From VXOI01 sp965203005 (lineage in GTDB: Bacteria; Chloroflexota; Dehalococcoidia; Lucifugimonadales; UBA3495), in contig CBDBBS010000002.1 in NCBI GenBank assembly GCA_965203005.1, positions 3,100,001-3,164,000 on the forward strand: a stretch of DNA of 64,000 nucleotides. Reading direction: 5' to 3'. The translations under genes were made by a program, and so were the position numbers. The notes beneath the pieces were generated by a model, which ran no database searches, was not told where the DNA came from, and saw only the letters and a list, made by a program, of their open reading frames with translations. This document shows positions 1 to 13,700 of this stretch, in pieces. Position 1 is the first letter of the stretch; the number at the start of each line of letters is the position of its first letter.

Positions 1-1790
1 GTCGTGCCCTCGTCGGCGGTCACCAGGGTGTAGCTGGACCCCGTGGCGCCCAAGATGTCCGTGTCTAGATTCTCGTCATTGGCAATCCACTGGTAGCTGT
101 AGGAAACTCCGGTCAGCCCGTCGCTGTCGGCGATGCCCGATACATCCGCCGTCAGTGTCTCCCCAACCTGGGCAGTGCCGCTTATCGTCGGCGCTCCCGT
201 AGCCGGACTGTTCGGCTTGGCGGCAACCGCTGCCGTGGCCGCACTGGTCAGCACCTCGTCGTTGCCGGCATCGTCAGTGAAACTCACCTTCACTTTGATG
301 GTCTTGCCCTCGTCGGCCTCCACCAGGGTGTAGGTCGACCCCGTGGCAGCTGGGATGTCCGAGTCCGAATTCCCGTCATTGGCAATCCACTGGTAGCTGT
401 AGGAAACGTTGGTCAGTCCGTCAGCGTCGGCAATGCCCGATACATCCGCCGTCAGCGTCTCCCCCACCTGCGCAGTGCCGCTTATCGCGGGCGCTCCCGT
501 GGCCGGGCTGTTCGGCTTGGCGGCAACCACCGCCGTGGCCGCGCTAATCAGCACCTCTTGATGATTGGCGTCGTCGGTAAAGGACACCCGCAACTTGATG
601 GCCTTGCCCTCGTCGGCGGTCACCAGCGTGTAGCTGGACCCCGTGGCGCCCAAGATGTCCGTGTCTAGATTCTCGTCATTGGCAATCCACTGGTAGCTGT
701 AGGAAACTCCGGTCAGCCCGTCGCTGTCGGCGATGCCCGATACATCCGCCGTCAGTGTCTCCCCAACCTGGGCAGTGCCGCTTATCGTCGGCGCTCCCGT
801 AGCCGGACTGTTCGGCTTGGCGGCAACCGCTGCCGTGGCCGCACTGGTCAGCACCTCGTCGTTGCCGGCATCGTCAGTGAAACTCACCTTCACTTTGATG
901 GTCTTGCCCTCGTCGGCCTCCACCAGGGTGTAGGTCGACCCCGTGGCAGCTGGGATGTCCGAGTCCGAATTCCCGTCATTGGCAATCCACTGGTAGCTGT
1001 AGGAAACGTTGGTCAGTCCGTCAGCGTCGGCAATGCCCGATACATCCGCCGTCAGCGTCTCCCCCACCTGCGCAGTGCCGCTTATCGCGGGCGCTCCCGT
1101 GGCCGGGCTGTTCGGCCTAGCGGCAACCACCGCCGTGGCAGAGCTGGTTAGCGCCTCTTGATGATTGGCGTCGTCGGTAAAGGACACCCGCAACTTGATG
1201 GCCTTGCCCTCGTCGGCGGCCACCAGGGTGTAGCTGGACCCCGTCGCGCCCGAGATGTCCGTGTCTAGATTCTCGTCATTGGCAATCCACTGGTAGCTGT
1301 AGGAAACTCCGGTCAGCCCGTCGCTGTCGGCAATGCCCGATACATCCGCCGTCAGCGTCTCCCCCACCTGCGCAGTGCCGCTTATCGCGGGCGCTCCCGT
1401 GGCCGGGCTGTTCGGCTTGGCGGCAACCACCGCCGTGGCAGCGCTGGTTAGCGCCTCTTGATGGTTGGCGTCGTCGGTAAAGGACACCCTCACTTTGATG
1501 GTCGTGCCCTCGTCGGCGGCCACCAGGGTGTAGCTGGACCCCGTGGCGCCCAAGATGTCCGTGTCTAGATTCTCGTCATTGGCAATCCACTGGTAGCTGT
1601 AGGAAACTCCGGTCAGCCCGTCGCTGTCGGCAATGCCCGATACATCCGCCGTCAGTGTCTCCCCCACCTGCGCAGTGCCGCTTATCGTCGGCGCTCCCGT
1701 AGCCGGGCTGTTGGTTATGAGTTGCTGGACAGCAGGGCTAACAGCCTCGGTCGCCGTACTGGTCAGTGATTCCTTGTTGCCCTTATCGTC
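1..1790 (-). repeat. Six 300-bp Ig-like coding repeats with a recent 600-bp duplication
   Basis: Six units start exactly every 300 bp (for example the GGCGCTCCCGT landmark at about 190, 490, 790, 1090, 1390 and 1690). Each encodes about 100 residues with the core GTAQVGETLTADVSGIADSD and SYSYQWIAND. Bases 61 to about 1,110 compared with a 600-bp shift are almost identical: the windows from 61 to about 515 and from 661 to about 1,115 match base for base. This means a two-unit block was copied very recently. Two more diverged relatives lie between about 1,800 and 2,350. The array continues past the window edge. Confidence 0.93.
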
Positions 1791-4700
1791 AGTGAAGGAA
1801 ACTCTCACCTTGATCGCCTTCCCCTCGTCGTCCGTAACCAGCGTGTAGGCAGATGATCTGGCGCCGACTATCGGCGCATCATTTGCCAGCCACTGGTAGG
1901 CGAAAACCGCAGTGGAGATGCCGTTCTTGTCCGCTATGGCGGCAGTGGTTGCCGTCAGCGTCTGTCCAACTTCCGGAGAGCCCGTTATGCCTGGGGCTCC
2001 AGTCGCAGGAGAATTGGCGGGCTTGGCATCACGCTCTTGCCCCGAAGAGACCAATACCGCGAAGCTCGTAAGCGACTCCCCGTTGCCGGCATCATCGGTG
2101 AAAGTGACTCTCACCTTGAGGGCCATGCCCTGGTCCTGGTCGGTAACGGTGTAGGTCTGGCCTGTCGCTCCAATTATTTCAGTGCCGGTTGCGGTTGCCA
2201 AATTGAGGCGGATCCACTGGTAGCTAAAGACGGCGCCCGTCATGCCGTCCTGGTCCTGGATACCGGACGTGGTCGCGTTGAGCGTCTGGCCGGTCTGCGG
2301 GAGGCCCTCTATTCCCGGTGTCCCCGAAGCTGGGCTGTTGGAGTTGAGGTTAAGGGTGCTCGGTCCAGGGATGGTCTGCTGGATCCGGGTGTCGAGGCGC
2401 CTTTCTCCGCTGCCGCAGGGGGCGCCCCGTGCGTCGCAGGCCCGATCTGCTGACAGCACAACCTTGACGGCACCATTAGAGGCTGGCTTCAAAAGAATCT
2501 CCCAGATAGTAGTGTCTCCATCCAGCCACCAGGCACTGGTTACCGTTCCTCCCTCCACGTCAAGTAGGTAGGCGTAATTGGGCCCCATGTTGACCCTAAC
2601 CGGCTCGCTGAACTCGATTTGGAAAACGACCTCGCTTCCGGGACCACCGTGGGTTTCCGGCACCATCTTGAACTCGGCGGTCACCGGTTCCAGCAGCCCT
2701 GGGTCCGTCTCGTTCCTGGCCTCAGAGGGAGGCTCGCCAAACTCGCAGGACTTGGCGTAATTCCCCGCGGTGTCCTTGATGGCAAGTGCTCCAGAGGGCG
2801 GCGTGACGTAGCGGAATTCCACCTTGTCCGTGGCCCTGATGACCCGCTTTGCGGGCTCATCCAGGGTTAGTATCACCGACCTGCCGGATATGGATACACC
2901 GGTTATGTTTCTGGGTGCGCCGTTCACCAGCACCCAATAAGCCTCCTTGCTCGGGACTGAGCTGCTGTCCAGTGTCCGCTCGTAGGTGATCTCCAGTTGG
3001 TTGCCGTTCACCACGGTGTCGGTCACATAAAGCGACTCTCCCTGCGGCATGCCGAAGTGTTCGGCGGATGGCTCGCTGTCTCCTACCCCGTTAACTGCGA
3101 TGACACGCAGGGTGTAGAGGGCGTAGTTGCTGAGCCCGGAGACCGTGTGGAGGACCTCAGAGCTTCCCCCGCTTGGAGGCTGTACGGTAGCCTCTTCGAC
3201 GGCATTCGGGTTGCTCCAGCTCTCCGTCCCCGGCTTCCACTGTAGCCGGTAGTGTGTGATGTCCGAGTTGCCGTCCTTGAGGGGTTGCTTCCATATGGCG
3301 GTCACACTGCCATCCCCGGGAATGGCCCTCAGGTACCTGGGCGCCATGGGTGCAGTCACCGGCGGCTCGGGCCGTTCGCTCACCGGGTCCTCCACTATCA
3401 TGATTTCGTAGGTGTTCCCATCGGTCCAGTCGGCGAAGAGGTTCTGCAGCTCCGGGTTATGCCAGATAAAGGTGCCCACGGACCCGTTCGAGTTCACGAT
3501 ATCGGTGAACGGCAAGGCAATGATGCCGACGTACAGGGTCCAGTCACGCCGGTGGTCCAGTACGACCCCATTCTTGACTTTGCCCTCCACCACCTCCATT
3601 ACATTTGCCGAAAACGTGGCATATCCCGGAATCCTGCCAGGGGAAGTGGGACCGACATCGGGATGCGTGCCAGGGTTGGCGAACATGCTCCAGACCTGGT
3701 ACTCCTTGCCCCGGAAGGTGAAGCGGTTATCGCTCAGGCTCGAGTAGCGGAGGTAGGGTTCCTGCTCGGCGTGGTATCCCAGGCCCAAGCCCAGCCGACC
3801 CCAGTCTTTCGACTCAGTGCTGGCGAATGCGACGTCGGCACACCATGCGACACTCTCGCAGTCCGGCGCCTCCGTGTGTGGGGTCTGGTCGTCATCCATG
3901 ATGGAGACCACGGTCTCTTCGGGGGATCCCTTGGTCACACCATTGGGCAAGCTCGGACCAAGGCCCAGTTTGACCGACTCGTTGTCGTCGTCCACGTCGT
4001 CATCGGCGGCGCTGAAGTCAAACGTCTTCTCCGTGTCGCCGCTGTTGAAGACCACGTTGACCGGGACGCTGAAGTAGTCGGCGGACGAGGCCCCGCCCTG
4101 GTTGGTCTTGGTCAGAGGGAGGGTGACCGTCCGCTCCGGGTCGGCGCTTAACTTCACCTTCACAGTGATGTTGCTTCCCTCGCCCACCTCGTACGCCGCC
4201 TGCTCGAAACTCACAGCGACCGAGGGCACGTCGTCGTCCGTGATGGAGACGACCGTCTCGTCGGGGGATCCCTCGGTTACACCATTGGGCAGGCTCGAAC
4301 CGAAGCCCAGCCTGACCGACTCGTCATCGTCGTCCACCGTGTCCTGGGTGGCCTGAAAATCAAACGTCTTTTCCGTGTCCCCGCTGTTAAACACGACGTT
4401 TTGGGGCATGGAGTAGTCGGCGGAACTGGCCCCGCCCTGGTTGGTCTTGGTTAGAGGGATAGTGACCGACCGCTCCGGGTTGGCCGAGAGCACCACCTTC
4501 ACCGCGACCGTGTCTCCCTCAGCCACCGTGTATGTCGCCTGCTCGAATCTGCCTGTTATCGAGGGCACGTCGTCGTCGGCAATCGAGACGACCGCCTGAG
4601 AGGGAGCCGCGGAACTCACTCGAGCAGGAAGGGTCCCGAAGGTGAGTCTCACGGCCTCTCCGTCATCATCCACCGCGTCGTCGATGGCCTCGAAATTGAA

Positions 4701-7700
4701 GGTCTTCTCGGTGTCGCCGCTGTTGAATACGACACTACCAGGCACTCCCGAAAAGTCGGCGGCATCAGCCCCGTCCATAGTGGTGACCGTTATGGGCACC
4801 TCCACAGTCCTTTCCGGGTCGGCGCTCAGCTTCACCTTCACGCTGACCGTGCTGCCCTCCGCAACGGTGTAGGAGGACTGGCCAAAGCTCACCGTGATCG
4901 AAGGCAAATCGTCGTCGGTGATGGAGATCGTCGTCTCATTGGTCGCGCCCGCCGATACTGCGTCGGGCAGCGTGCCGAAGGTGAGCTTGACCGACTCTCC
5001 GTCGTCATCGAGTGTGTCCTGGGTGGCGGCGAAGTCAAACGTCTTCTCCGTTTCGCCGGTGAGGAATTCCACTTCGGTGGGCACGCCTGAGTAGTCTGAG
5101 TTCGATGCGCCGCCCTGATTGCTGGCAGTCAGCGGGATGGTGACGGTGCGTTGTGGGTCGACGTCGAGGCTCACCGTGACGGTAACGCTGTTCCCCTCGG
5201 CCGTAGTGTAGGCGGCCTGCCCGAAGCTGACGGTTACTTCGGTAGGGTCGCCGACGGGCTGCTGCTTGTTGTCGCCGGGGCCGCCGCCGTCGTTGTCGAT
5301 GATGCTGATTACGGTCTCGGTGATGGCGCCTTCGGATACCGCATTCGGCAGCGTGCCGAAGCCGAGCTTTACCGACTCGTCGTTGCCGTCTTCCTCATCG
5401 TCGGTGATCATGACGTTGAAGGTCTTTGTGGTCTCTCCGCTGTCGAATACGACGTTGGCCGGCAAGTCGGAGTAGTCGTCGGCAGAGGCGTCGTCCTGGT
5501 GGGTGGCGGTGATGGGGATAGCCACTGTCCTTTCGGGGTCGGCGCTGAGGGTTACCGTGATGGATGCGCTTTCGCCTTCGATGACGGAGTGCGTGCCGGA
5601 ACTGAAGCTGACGGTGACGCTGGGCATATCGGTGTCCGTGATGGAGATCACCGCTTGGGATGGCGCGGTGGAACTGACCCTGGCAGGAAGGGCCCCGAAG
5701 GTGAGTCTCACGCCTTCATCGTCGTCATTGTCGCTGTCGTCGGTGGCGCTGAATGTGAACGATTTCTCTGTCTCGCCGCTGTTGAAGGTGAGGTTTTCGG
5801 GTATGCCTGAGTAGTCGGCTGCGACCGCGCCATCCATGTTGGTGACCGTTATGGGCACCTCCACGGCCCTTTCCGGATCGGCTGAGAGGACCACCTTGAT
5901 CGTTTCGCTGCTGCCCTCGCCAACGGTGTAGGACGACTCCTCGAAGCTAACCATGACCTGGGGTACGTCGTCGTCCGAAATGGAGACGACAGCTTCGCCG
6001 GGCGAACCCTTGGTTACACCAGCGGGGAGGCTCGAACCGAAGCCCAGCTTTACGCTTTCGCCGTCGTCGTTCACCGCGTCGTCGGTGGCTTCGAAGTCAA
6101 ACGTCTTCTCTGTCTCGCCGCGGTTGAATTCGACGTTCGCCGGCACACTGGAGTAGTCGGAGGAACTCGCGCCGTCCTGTCCAGAATGGGTCAGGGGGAT
6201 AGTGACCGTCCGCTCAGGATTGGCGCTCAGGACAACCTTGACAGTGACGGTGCTGCCCTCAGCAACCGTGTATGACGCCTGTTCAAAGCTGACTGTTACG
6301 GAGGGCACGTCGTCATCCGTTATTGAAACGACAGCCTGAGACGGGCCGGTGGAAGTTATCCTTGGGGGAAGGGTGCTGAAATTGAGCCTCACTTGCTCTC
6401 CATCGTCGTCCTCGGCATCGTCCGTTGCGGAGAAGGAGAAGGTCTGTTCGGTGTCGCCGCTGTCGAAAACGACGGTCTGTGGGGCAATCGTGTAGTCGCT
6501 CGAAGAAGCCCCGCCCATGTCTGTTGCGGAAATCGGGACTGCCACGGTCCGCTCCGGATCGGCGCTCAGCTTCACCTTTATGGCGACGCTGTTCCCTTCA
6601 GCAACGGTGTAGGAGGCCTGCTCGAAGCTGACCGTTACCGGGACATCATCATCGTCAGTGACGTTCACAGACACGTCGGCGATGGATATCCCGTCATACT
6701 TTGTGTCGGTGCTCGCGGCCGTGTGAGTGACCGTGCCGTCCTCGTCATCGTGGCCGTTGTCCTGCGACGCTGTGACCGTAACGGTCTTGGCCGTATCCCA
6801 GTTGGAAGGGGTGAAGGTCAGACTTGCGGGCTCGGCAGTCACGTCGGTGTTGGCCGGGTCGTTGACCGTGATGGTGACAGTGTGAGTGGGTTGACTGTCC
6901 AGCACGACCGTGTAGGTGTCCGAGTCCCCTTCATCTACTTCTAGGGATGTGTCGGAGATCGTCACTCCCGCAGTGTCGTCGTCACGTATGGTGGAAGTGC
7001 CGGTTGGGATCGGGATGCTGGCGTTCACCGCATCGGAAAGGGTGAGAGTGAACGTCTCGTTAGGCTCGTCCACGTCATCGTCTGAAATCGTTACGGTTAC
7101 GTTTTTGGTGGTGTCTCCGGGTGAGAACGTGAGAGTCCCGCTGGTCGCGGTATAGTCGGCGCCCGAAGTAGCCGTCCTGTCCGAAGTCGCATAGTCCACC
7201 GTCACGGTCTGCAGGCTCGAGGGGTTGAGAGTCACCGTGAAGGTGAAACTCCCTGCATCCTCGTCATCCTCGCCGGAACTGACGCTGAGTTGGGGCTCGC
7301 TGCCGAGGGGGGCCCGCCAGTTCACGGTGACGCTGTCCGAGCCAGAAGTCACGCTGCCCAGGGTGGCAGTGGCCTCGTTGGTAACCTTTCCGGCGTCCAC
7401 GTCGTCTTGGACGGTGGTATAGGAACCCGTGCAGGTCAGGAACATTCCGGGCGCAATCCCGCTCCCGGGAACCGACGGGCATGTGATGTCGCCCGAGGCT
7501 ATCTTGTCGTCCTCGATCTCTAGGGTCCCTGACAGCGAGACAGTGCCTGTGTTGGTGGCCCTGTAGCTGTAGGAGATACTCTCACCGGTCCCATCGAACC
7601 CGTCGGCCACGGTCGTCTTCTCAAGCTCCAGGTCCTCCACCTGGTCCACCGGGGTTTGCCGGGTTACGGTCTTGTCTGCGACTCCATCCGAAGTGGCCGT

Positions 7701-10700
7701 GGCGGTGTTGGTGACTGAGCCCGCCTCCACGTCGGCTTGGACAATCGTGTATTCGGCCGTCGTGGTGCAGGTTGCGCCGACACGGAGGATGCCGCAGTCG
7801 ATGCCGCTGGAGTGCACCAGGTTGTCCTTGATCCTGACGTTATCCAGTGGGACGTTCCCGGTGTTGTCCGCCACTGCCCTGTACGTCAGGGTATCGCCCA
7901 GGTTCACCTTGCCGTCGCCACCGGTGTCACTGTGCGTTGGGGGCTCCATCGTGAGTGTGAGGTCGAGGGACGGGACCTCGTCGTCGGTTACAGTTACGGC
8001 CACGCTGCCGGCGGCAACCCCGTCGTACTGGGTGTCGGCGGTCGAGCTGACAGTGTGGGTGATCGTCACCACCTCTTCGTCCACCGCGTCCGCGTCCTGT
8101 TCCGCCGTCACCCTCACTGTCTGCGCCGTGTTCCAGTTGCCGGTGGTGAACGTGAGGGTGGTCTTGTCCAGCGATAGGTCTGTATCGGCGATACCGCCGA
8201 TGGTCACCGTAACGTTGCTGGCCGGTTCGGTGTCCAGGACGACGGTGTAGTCGTCGAAGTCCCCCTCTTCTATTTCGAGAGAGGCCTCCGAGACCGTCAC
8301 CCCGGCAGTGTCGTCGTCTGACACCCTTACTGCGACGGAGTCGACGGCCATACCGTCGTAGTCGCTGTCGTCGCCGGAGGTCAACGTATGCGTGATGGTG
8401 ACCTCCTCCTCATCCACGGCGTCGTCGTCCTCTCCGGCCGTTACGGTCACCGTCCGCACCACCTGCCAGTTGCCGGGCGTGAACGTTATCGAGTTCCTGT
8501 TTAAGGACACGTCCGTTCCGGTAACGCCGCCTATGGTCAAGGTCACGTTGCCCGCTGGCTCCGTGTTGAAGACGATGGTGTAGGTATCGGAGTCTCCCTC
8601 ATCGATGTCAAGTGAGGGCTTGGAGATCGTTACCCCGGCGGTGTCGTCGTCAGTCACGGTTACGGCCACGTTGCCGACAGCAATACCGTCGTAGTCAGTG
8701 TCGCCAGTGGAGGCGACCGTGTGCGTGATGGTGACCTCATCTTCGTCCGCGGCGTCGTCGTCTTGTCCCGCCGTCACCCTTACTGTCTGCGCCGTGTTCC
8801 AGTTAACTGTAGTGAAGGTAAGCGTGGTCTTGTTCAGGGTTAGGTCGGTGCCCGTGATGCCCCCCATGGTCACGGTGACGTCGTCGGTCGGCTCGGTGTC
8901 CAGGACCACGGTGTAGGTGTCGGAGTCCCCCTCGTCGATTTCCAGAGAGGTCTCCGATATCGTCACTCCGGCGGTGTCGTCGTCGGTAATGGAGACTACC
9001 GCTTCGTCGGGTGAAGTGCTGGTTACGCCATCAGGCAGGCTCGACCCAAACCCCAACTTGACCGACTCGCCATCGTCGTCCACCGTGTCCGGGGTGGCCT
9101 CGAACGCAAAACTCTTTTCCGTTTCTCCGGCGCTGATGGTGATTTCCAGGGGCACGTTGGAGTAGTCGGCAGAGGTAGCTCCATCCTCCTCGGTCACCTG
9201 GATGGGGATGACCACTTGCCGCTCCGGATCGGCACTCAGTTTCACCTTGACGGTGACGCTGCCGCCCTCCGCTACCGTGTAGGAGCCCTGCTCGAAGCTG
9301 ACCGTTACCTCGGGCACATCATCGTCTGTGATGGAGACGGTGGTCGCGCTAGGGGTCCCAGCCGAAACCTGCTCCGGCATGGTCCCGAAGCTAACTCTCA
9401 CGCTCTCACCGTCGTCGTTTGCATCGTCAGCGGCAGCGTCGAAGTCAAAGGTCTTCTCCGTATCGCCGCTGTTGAAGACGACGTTAGCGGGCACACCCGA
9501 GTAGTCGGAGGAACTTGCGCCGTCCTGATTGACCTTGAGCAACGGAATGGTCACCGTCCGCTCCGGATCGGCTGAGAGCACCACCTTCACCGCGACCGAC
9601 TCGCCCTCCGCCACCGTGTATGTCGCCTGCTCGAAGCTGACGTTGACACTGGGCACGTCGTCGTCGGTGATGGAGACCACCGCCTCGTCGGGAGAGGTGC
9701 TGGTTACACCATCAGGCAGGCTCGACCCAAACCCCAGTTTGACCGACTCGCCATCGTCGTCCTCCGTGTCGTCAGTGGCCTCGAACTCAAAGGTCTTCTC
9801 CGTGTCGCCAGAGTCGAAGGTGACGCTTGCTGGCACTCCCGAGAAGTCAACCGCATCAGCCCCGTCCATGTTCGTGGCTGTTATGGGGACCTCCACCGTC
9901 CGCTCCGGATCGGCGCTCAGTTTCACCTTGACTGTGACCGTGTCTCCCTCAGCAACCGTGTAGGAGCCCTGCTCGAAGCTGACCGTTACCTCGGGTACGT
10001 CGTCATCGATGATGGAGACCACCGTCTCGTCGGGAGATCCCTTGGTTACACTATCAGGGAGGGTCGAACCGAATCCCAGCTTGACCGACTCCCCGTCGTC
10101 ATCCACCGTGTCCTGGATGGCCTCGAAGTCAAAGGTCTGCTCCGTGTCCCCTGAGTTGAATATAATGTTGGCGGGCACACCCGAGTAGTCGGAGTTACTA
10201 GCCTCGTCCTGGTTGGCCTGGGTCAGAGGAATGGTCACCGTCCGTTCGGGGTCGGCGCTCAGTTTCACCTTGACCGTGACGCTGCCGCCCTCCGCTACCG
10301 TGTAGGAGCCCTGCTCGAAGCTGACCGTTACCTCGGGTACGTCGTCGTCGGTAATGTTCACCGTGGCTTCGGAGGGCGTTCCGGCTGTCACCCGGTCTGG
10401 AAGGGTCCCGAAGCCGAGCTTGACCGACTCTCCATCGTCGTTGTCGGTGTCCTGGATTGTGGTGATAGTTACGGTCTTGTCCGTCTCCCCGCTGGCGAAG
10501 GTGACGTCAATAGGCACGCCGGAGTAATCTGCGTTGGTGGCGCCGTCCTGGGCGGTGGCGGTTACCGGTATCGTCACCGGCCGCTCCGGGTCCACGCTCA
10601 GGGTTACGGTGACATCCACGGCGTCGCCCTCGTTGACCTCGTAGGTGGACGACCCGAAGCTGACCTCCACCAGCGGATCATCGTCGTCCCTGACGGTCAC

Positions 10701-13700
10701 AGCGACGTTGTCAGAGGAGGCCCCTGCGTACTTGGCGTCGGAACTGCTAAGGGAGTGGGAAATTTCCGCAGCCGGTTCGTCATCTCCATCTGGGTCCTCT
10801 ATACCCGTGACATAAACGCGTTTCCAGCCCCAGCCTCTGGGCCCGAAGTTCAATGTTCCCGGGTTCACTGTAAACCCGGCATTTGCGGGGACGTCGACGG
10901 TCAGCACGACGTTCGAGGTTGGCTCTGAGGTGAGAGCGACGGAGTAGAATTCCTGCTCTCCTTCCCGGACGGTGAGGGATGTGTGGGAAACCCTGACTCC
11001 CGAGGTGTCGTCGTTGGCTATTGTCAGGTCGGCGGAAACTACGGTCAGATCGGGGTTATCCGACTCACCCCCGATGGTTACGGTCTCGTCCTCATCGTCG
11101 ACGTCGTCGTCTGTGCCTATGATCCACAGGTCCGCCGTCCCGGAGGGCTGGCCCGCCTGAATGCTCAGGGGGCTGAACAAGTAGGCGGTGTAGGACTGGG
11201 ACCTTTGCGTGTCACCCTTGATGTTCACGGTGAAGTTCACGTCGGACGTCAGCGTACTGTCCCCTTCCAGGGTCGCAGTGATCATGGGGAAGTGAGTGCC
11301 GGATCCTTCCGTTACCGTATCCGTGTCCAGGGACAGGATGACGGTGGTCGGCCTTGGATCGTTGTCCAGTATGGTGAGGCGTACTCCGTTGACAGGGAGG
11401 CCTGGGTCGGAGTTGAGCCCGCGGATGGCGATCTGTTCGTCCCCCTCGTATACGCTGTCTTCAACCGGGGTCAACGTCAGGTTGGCGGTGGCGGAGAACT
11501 CGCCGGCAGGGATGGTCAGCGTTGAGGAATCCCACGCCGCCGTATAGTCATCACTTACGGTGGCGGACACGTCCAGGACCGACATCGCTACCTCGGTGTC
11601 CACACTTCGGGTCCCGCCCCCCAGGAGGGTCGCCCGCACCGGTATTGTGGTCGCGCCGCTGCCCTCATTGATGGGTCCGGTTGTCGCCACAAGGAAAATG
11701 CCGGTGGGTTCCTGGTCATCGTCCTCGATAACCACATCGGCGGGGGTGGCCACGATGGTACCGGGGACGGTCCCGGTGATTTCCAGAGTCTCGTCGCCCT
11801 CAGCGATGTCGTCGTCCAGCACCTCCAGGGTCATGGTCGCAGTAGCCGACATCTCTCCGGCGGGGATTGTCAGGGTGGCCGTGGCGGACTCGAAGTCCTC
11901 TCCCGCCGTAGCGGTGTCGTCCCCAAGCTCGAGACTCACGACCGTATCGACCACCCGGGAAGACACCCCGGACAGAGTGCCGGTCACGGTCAGCTGCACG
12001 GAGGATGCCGATTCTGCGACGGTGTCTGGGGCCACGGTCAGCATGACCTGCCCAGGCTCCACGTCGTTGTCTACGATCTTGACACCCTTCCCGGTCGAGC
12101 CTGCAAAGGCCGTGGACTTGGCCGACAGACGCGCGACCTCGTCGTCCTCTGAAAGGCTGTCGTCCACCGGGGTGAGAGTGATGACGGCGGTTACGCTGGA
12201 CTCGCCGGCAGGGATTGTTACGTTGGAGGTCGTGGCCGTGTAGTCCACGCCTAGGGACGCGTTATTCTGGACGCCCGGACGGTCGATCATCTCCACGGTC
12301 ACAGGGGTTTCGACGGTGAATTGGGCCGTTCCGTCCAGGGCCACAGTGACCGTGATGTCGGTCGCCCCCGCATCCTCGTCTACCTGTCTAGGAAGGAAGG
12401 AGGAGATGGTCAGCCCGGTGGGGGCGGTGTCGTTGTCGTCAATGGTCCCCTCGGCCTCAGTCACTCCCAAGGGGACCATCTCTGGTGGCGAGGAATTACC
12501 GATGGTGGCCTCTTCCAGCACGACCACGAAGGTTTCAGAGCCCTCGACCAAAGAGTCCTCGGTGGTCGCCAAGCTGAAAGTGGCCGACCTGTCGCCGGCA
12601 GGAATGGATACCGTACCGCTGGCGGCGGGGTAGTCCTCGTCCGGGACGGCCGTTTCGCCCGCGTCCAGGGCGTCTCCGGCCTCTTTTGTCGCCCATCCTG
12701 CCGACACGTCTTGGTCGGACGGAGTAGACAGGGTGATGGTGAAGGTGGCAGCGGCGCCTTCAGTCACGCTCGGAGCGTCTTCGATGGATACTGTCAGGCT
12801 GTCCTGGTCCAGGATTGTTGTCGTGGCGATATTGCCGGTCGCTGAAACGGAGCCCGCCCTTTGGTCGGTGGCGACGCTGAATATCTCTACCTTCAGTGTT
12901 TCGTCATCGTCGTCTATGCCGTCCGCCAGCACCGGGAAGGTGATGGTCCCCCTGGACTGGCCGGCGGGAATCTCCAGGACTCCGGCCTGGCCGCTGGCGT
13001 CTCCGGGCGGGAACGTGATCGCCCCTTTGGGCGGGGCATAGTCGTCCGTGACCGTGGCGGTGCCGGCAGTCTCGAATGGAACGCTCACATCGTCCGCAGG
13101 GACCCCGCCTGCCAGCGTCACGGTGAAGGGGGCGTCGTTGCCCTCGGCCACTGTCCCGGCATCGGGCGCGATGGAGGCGGTCAGGGTCTCGTTGTCCCTG
13201 ATAGAAACCTCGAAGGCCGCGTCGGTGGACGATATGGCGACGAGCCGCGACTCACCGGCCACCAACTCGACGCTGAAGGTTTCCAGGGCGCTCTCAAAGA
13301 GGTTGTCGTCGACGATATCCACGTCGATGAACCCGGTGTTTACTCCGGGCTGGAATGTGAGTTTTCCGTCTGCGCCCTGGTAGTCCTCGCCCAGTGCCGC
13401 GGTGCCCGGGACCGTACGCCAGCCAACGGCCGGGTTCCTCTCGCTTGCCGTGGTGACCGGGTGGGACAGCTCAACGGTGAATCTCACGGGACCAACCTGG
13501 TCTTCGCTCACTACCGAGTAAACCCGGCTTACCGACGCGATCAAAGCCTGATCGTCGTCGACTATGGTGCCAACCCCTGTGTCGTCGGCCAGGCTGGTTA
13601 GAGTCGACCACCGCCGGGCGGAGTTGTACCTGTTGAGGTTCTGGGTAGGTGTGGCGAGCTGCGCCGTGAAGGTCTCGTTCCTCTCATGAATCGTGTCATT

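Noticed and set aside
1..1800. Regular 300-bp repeats as a CRISPR or satellite array
   Set aside because: The period is coding, stays in frame, and encodes Ig-like domains; there are no short direct repeats with unique spacers.
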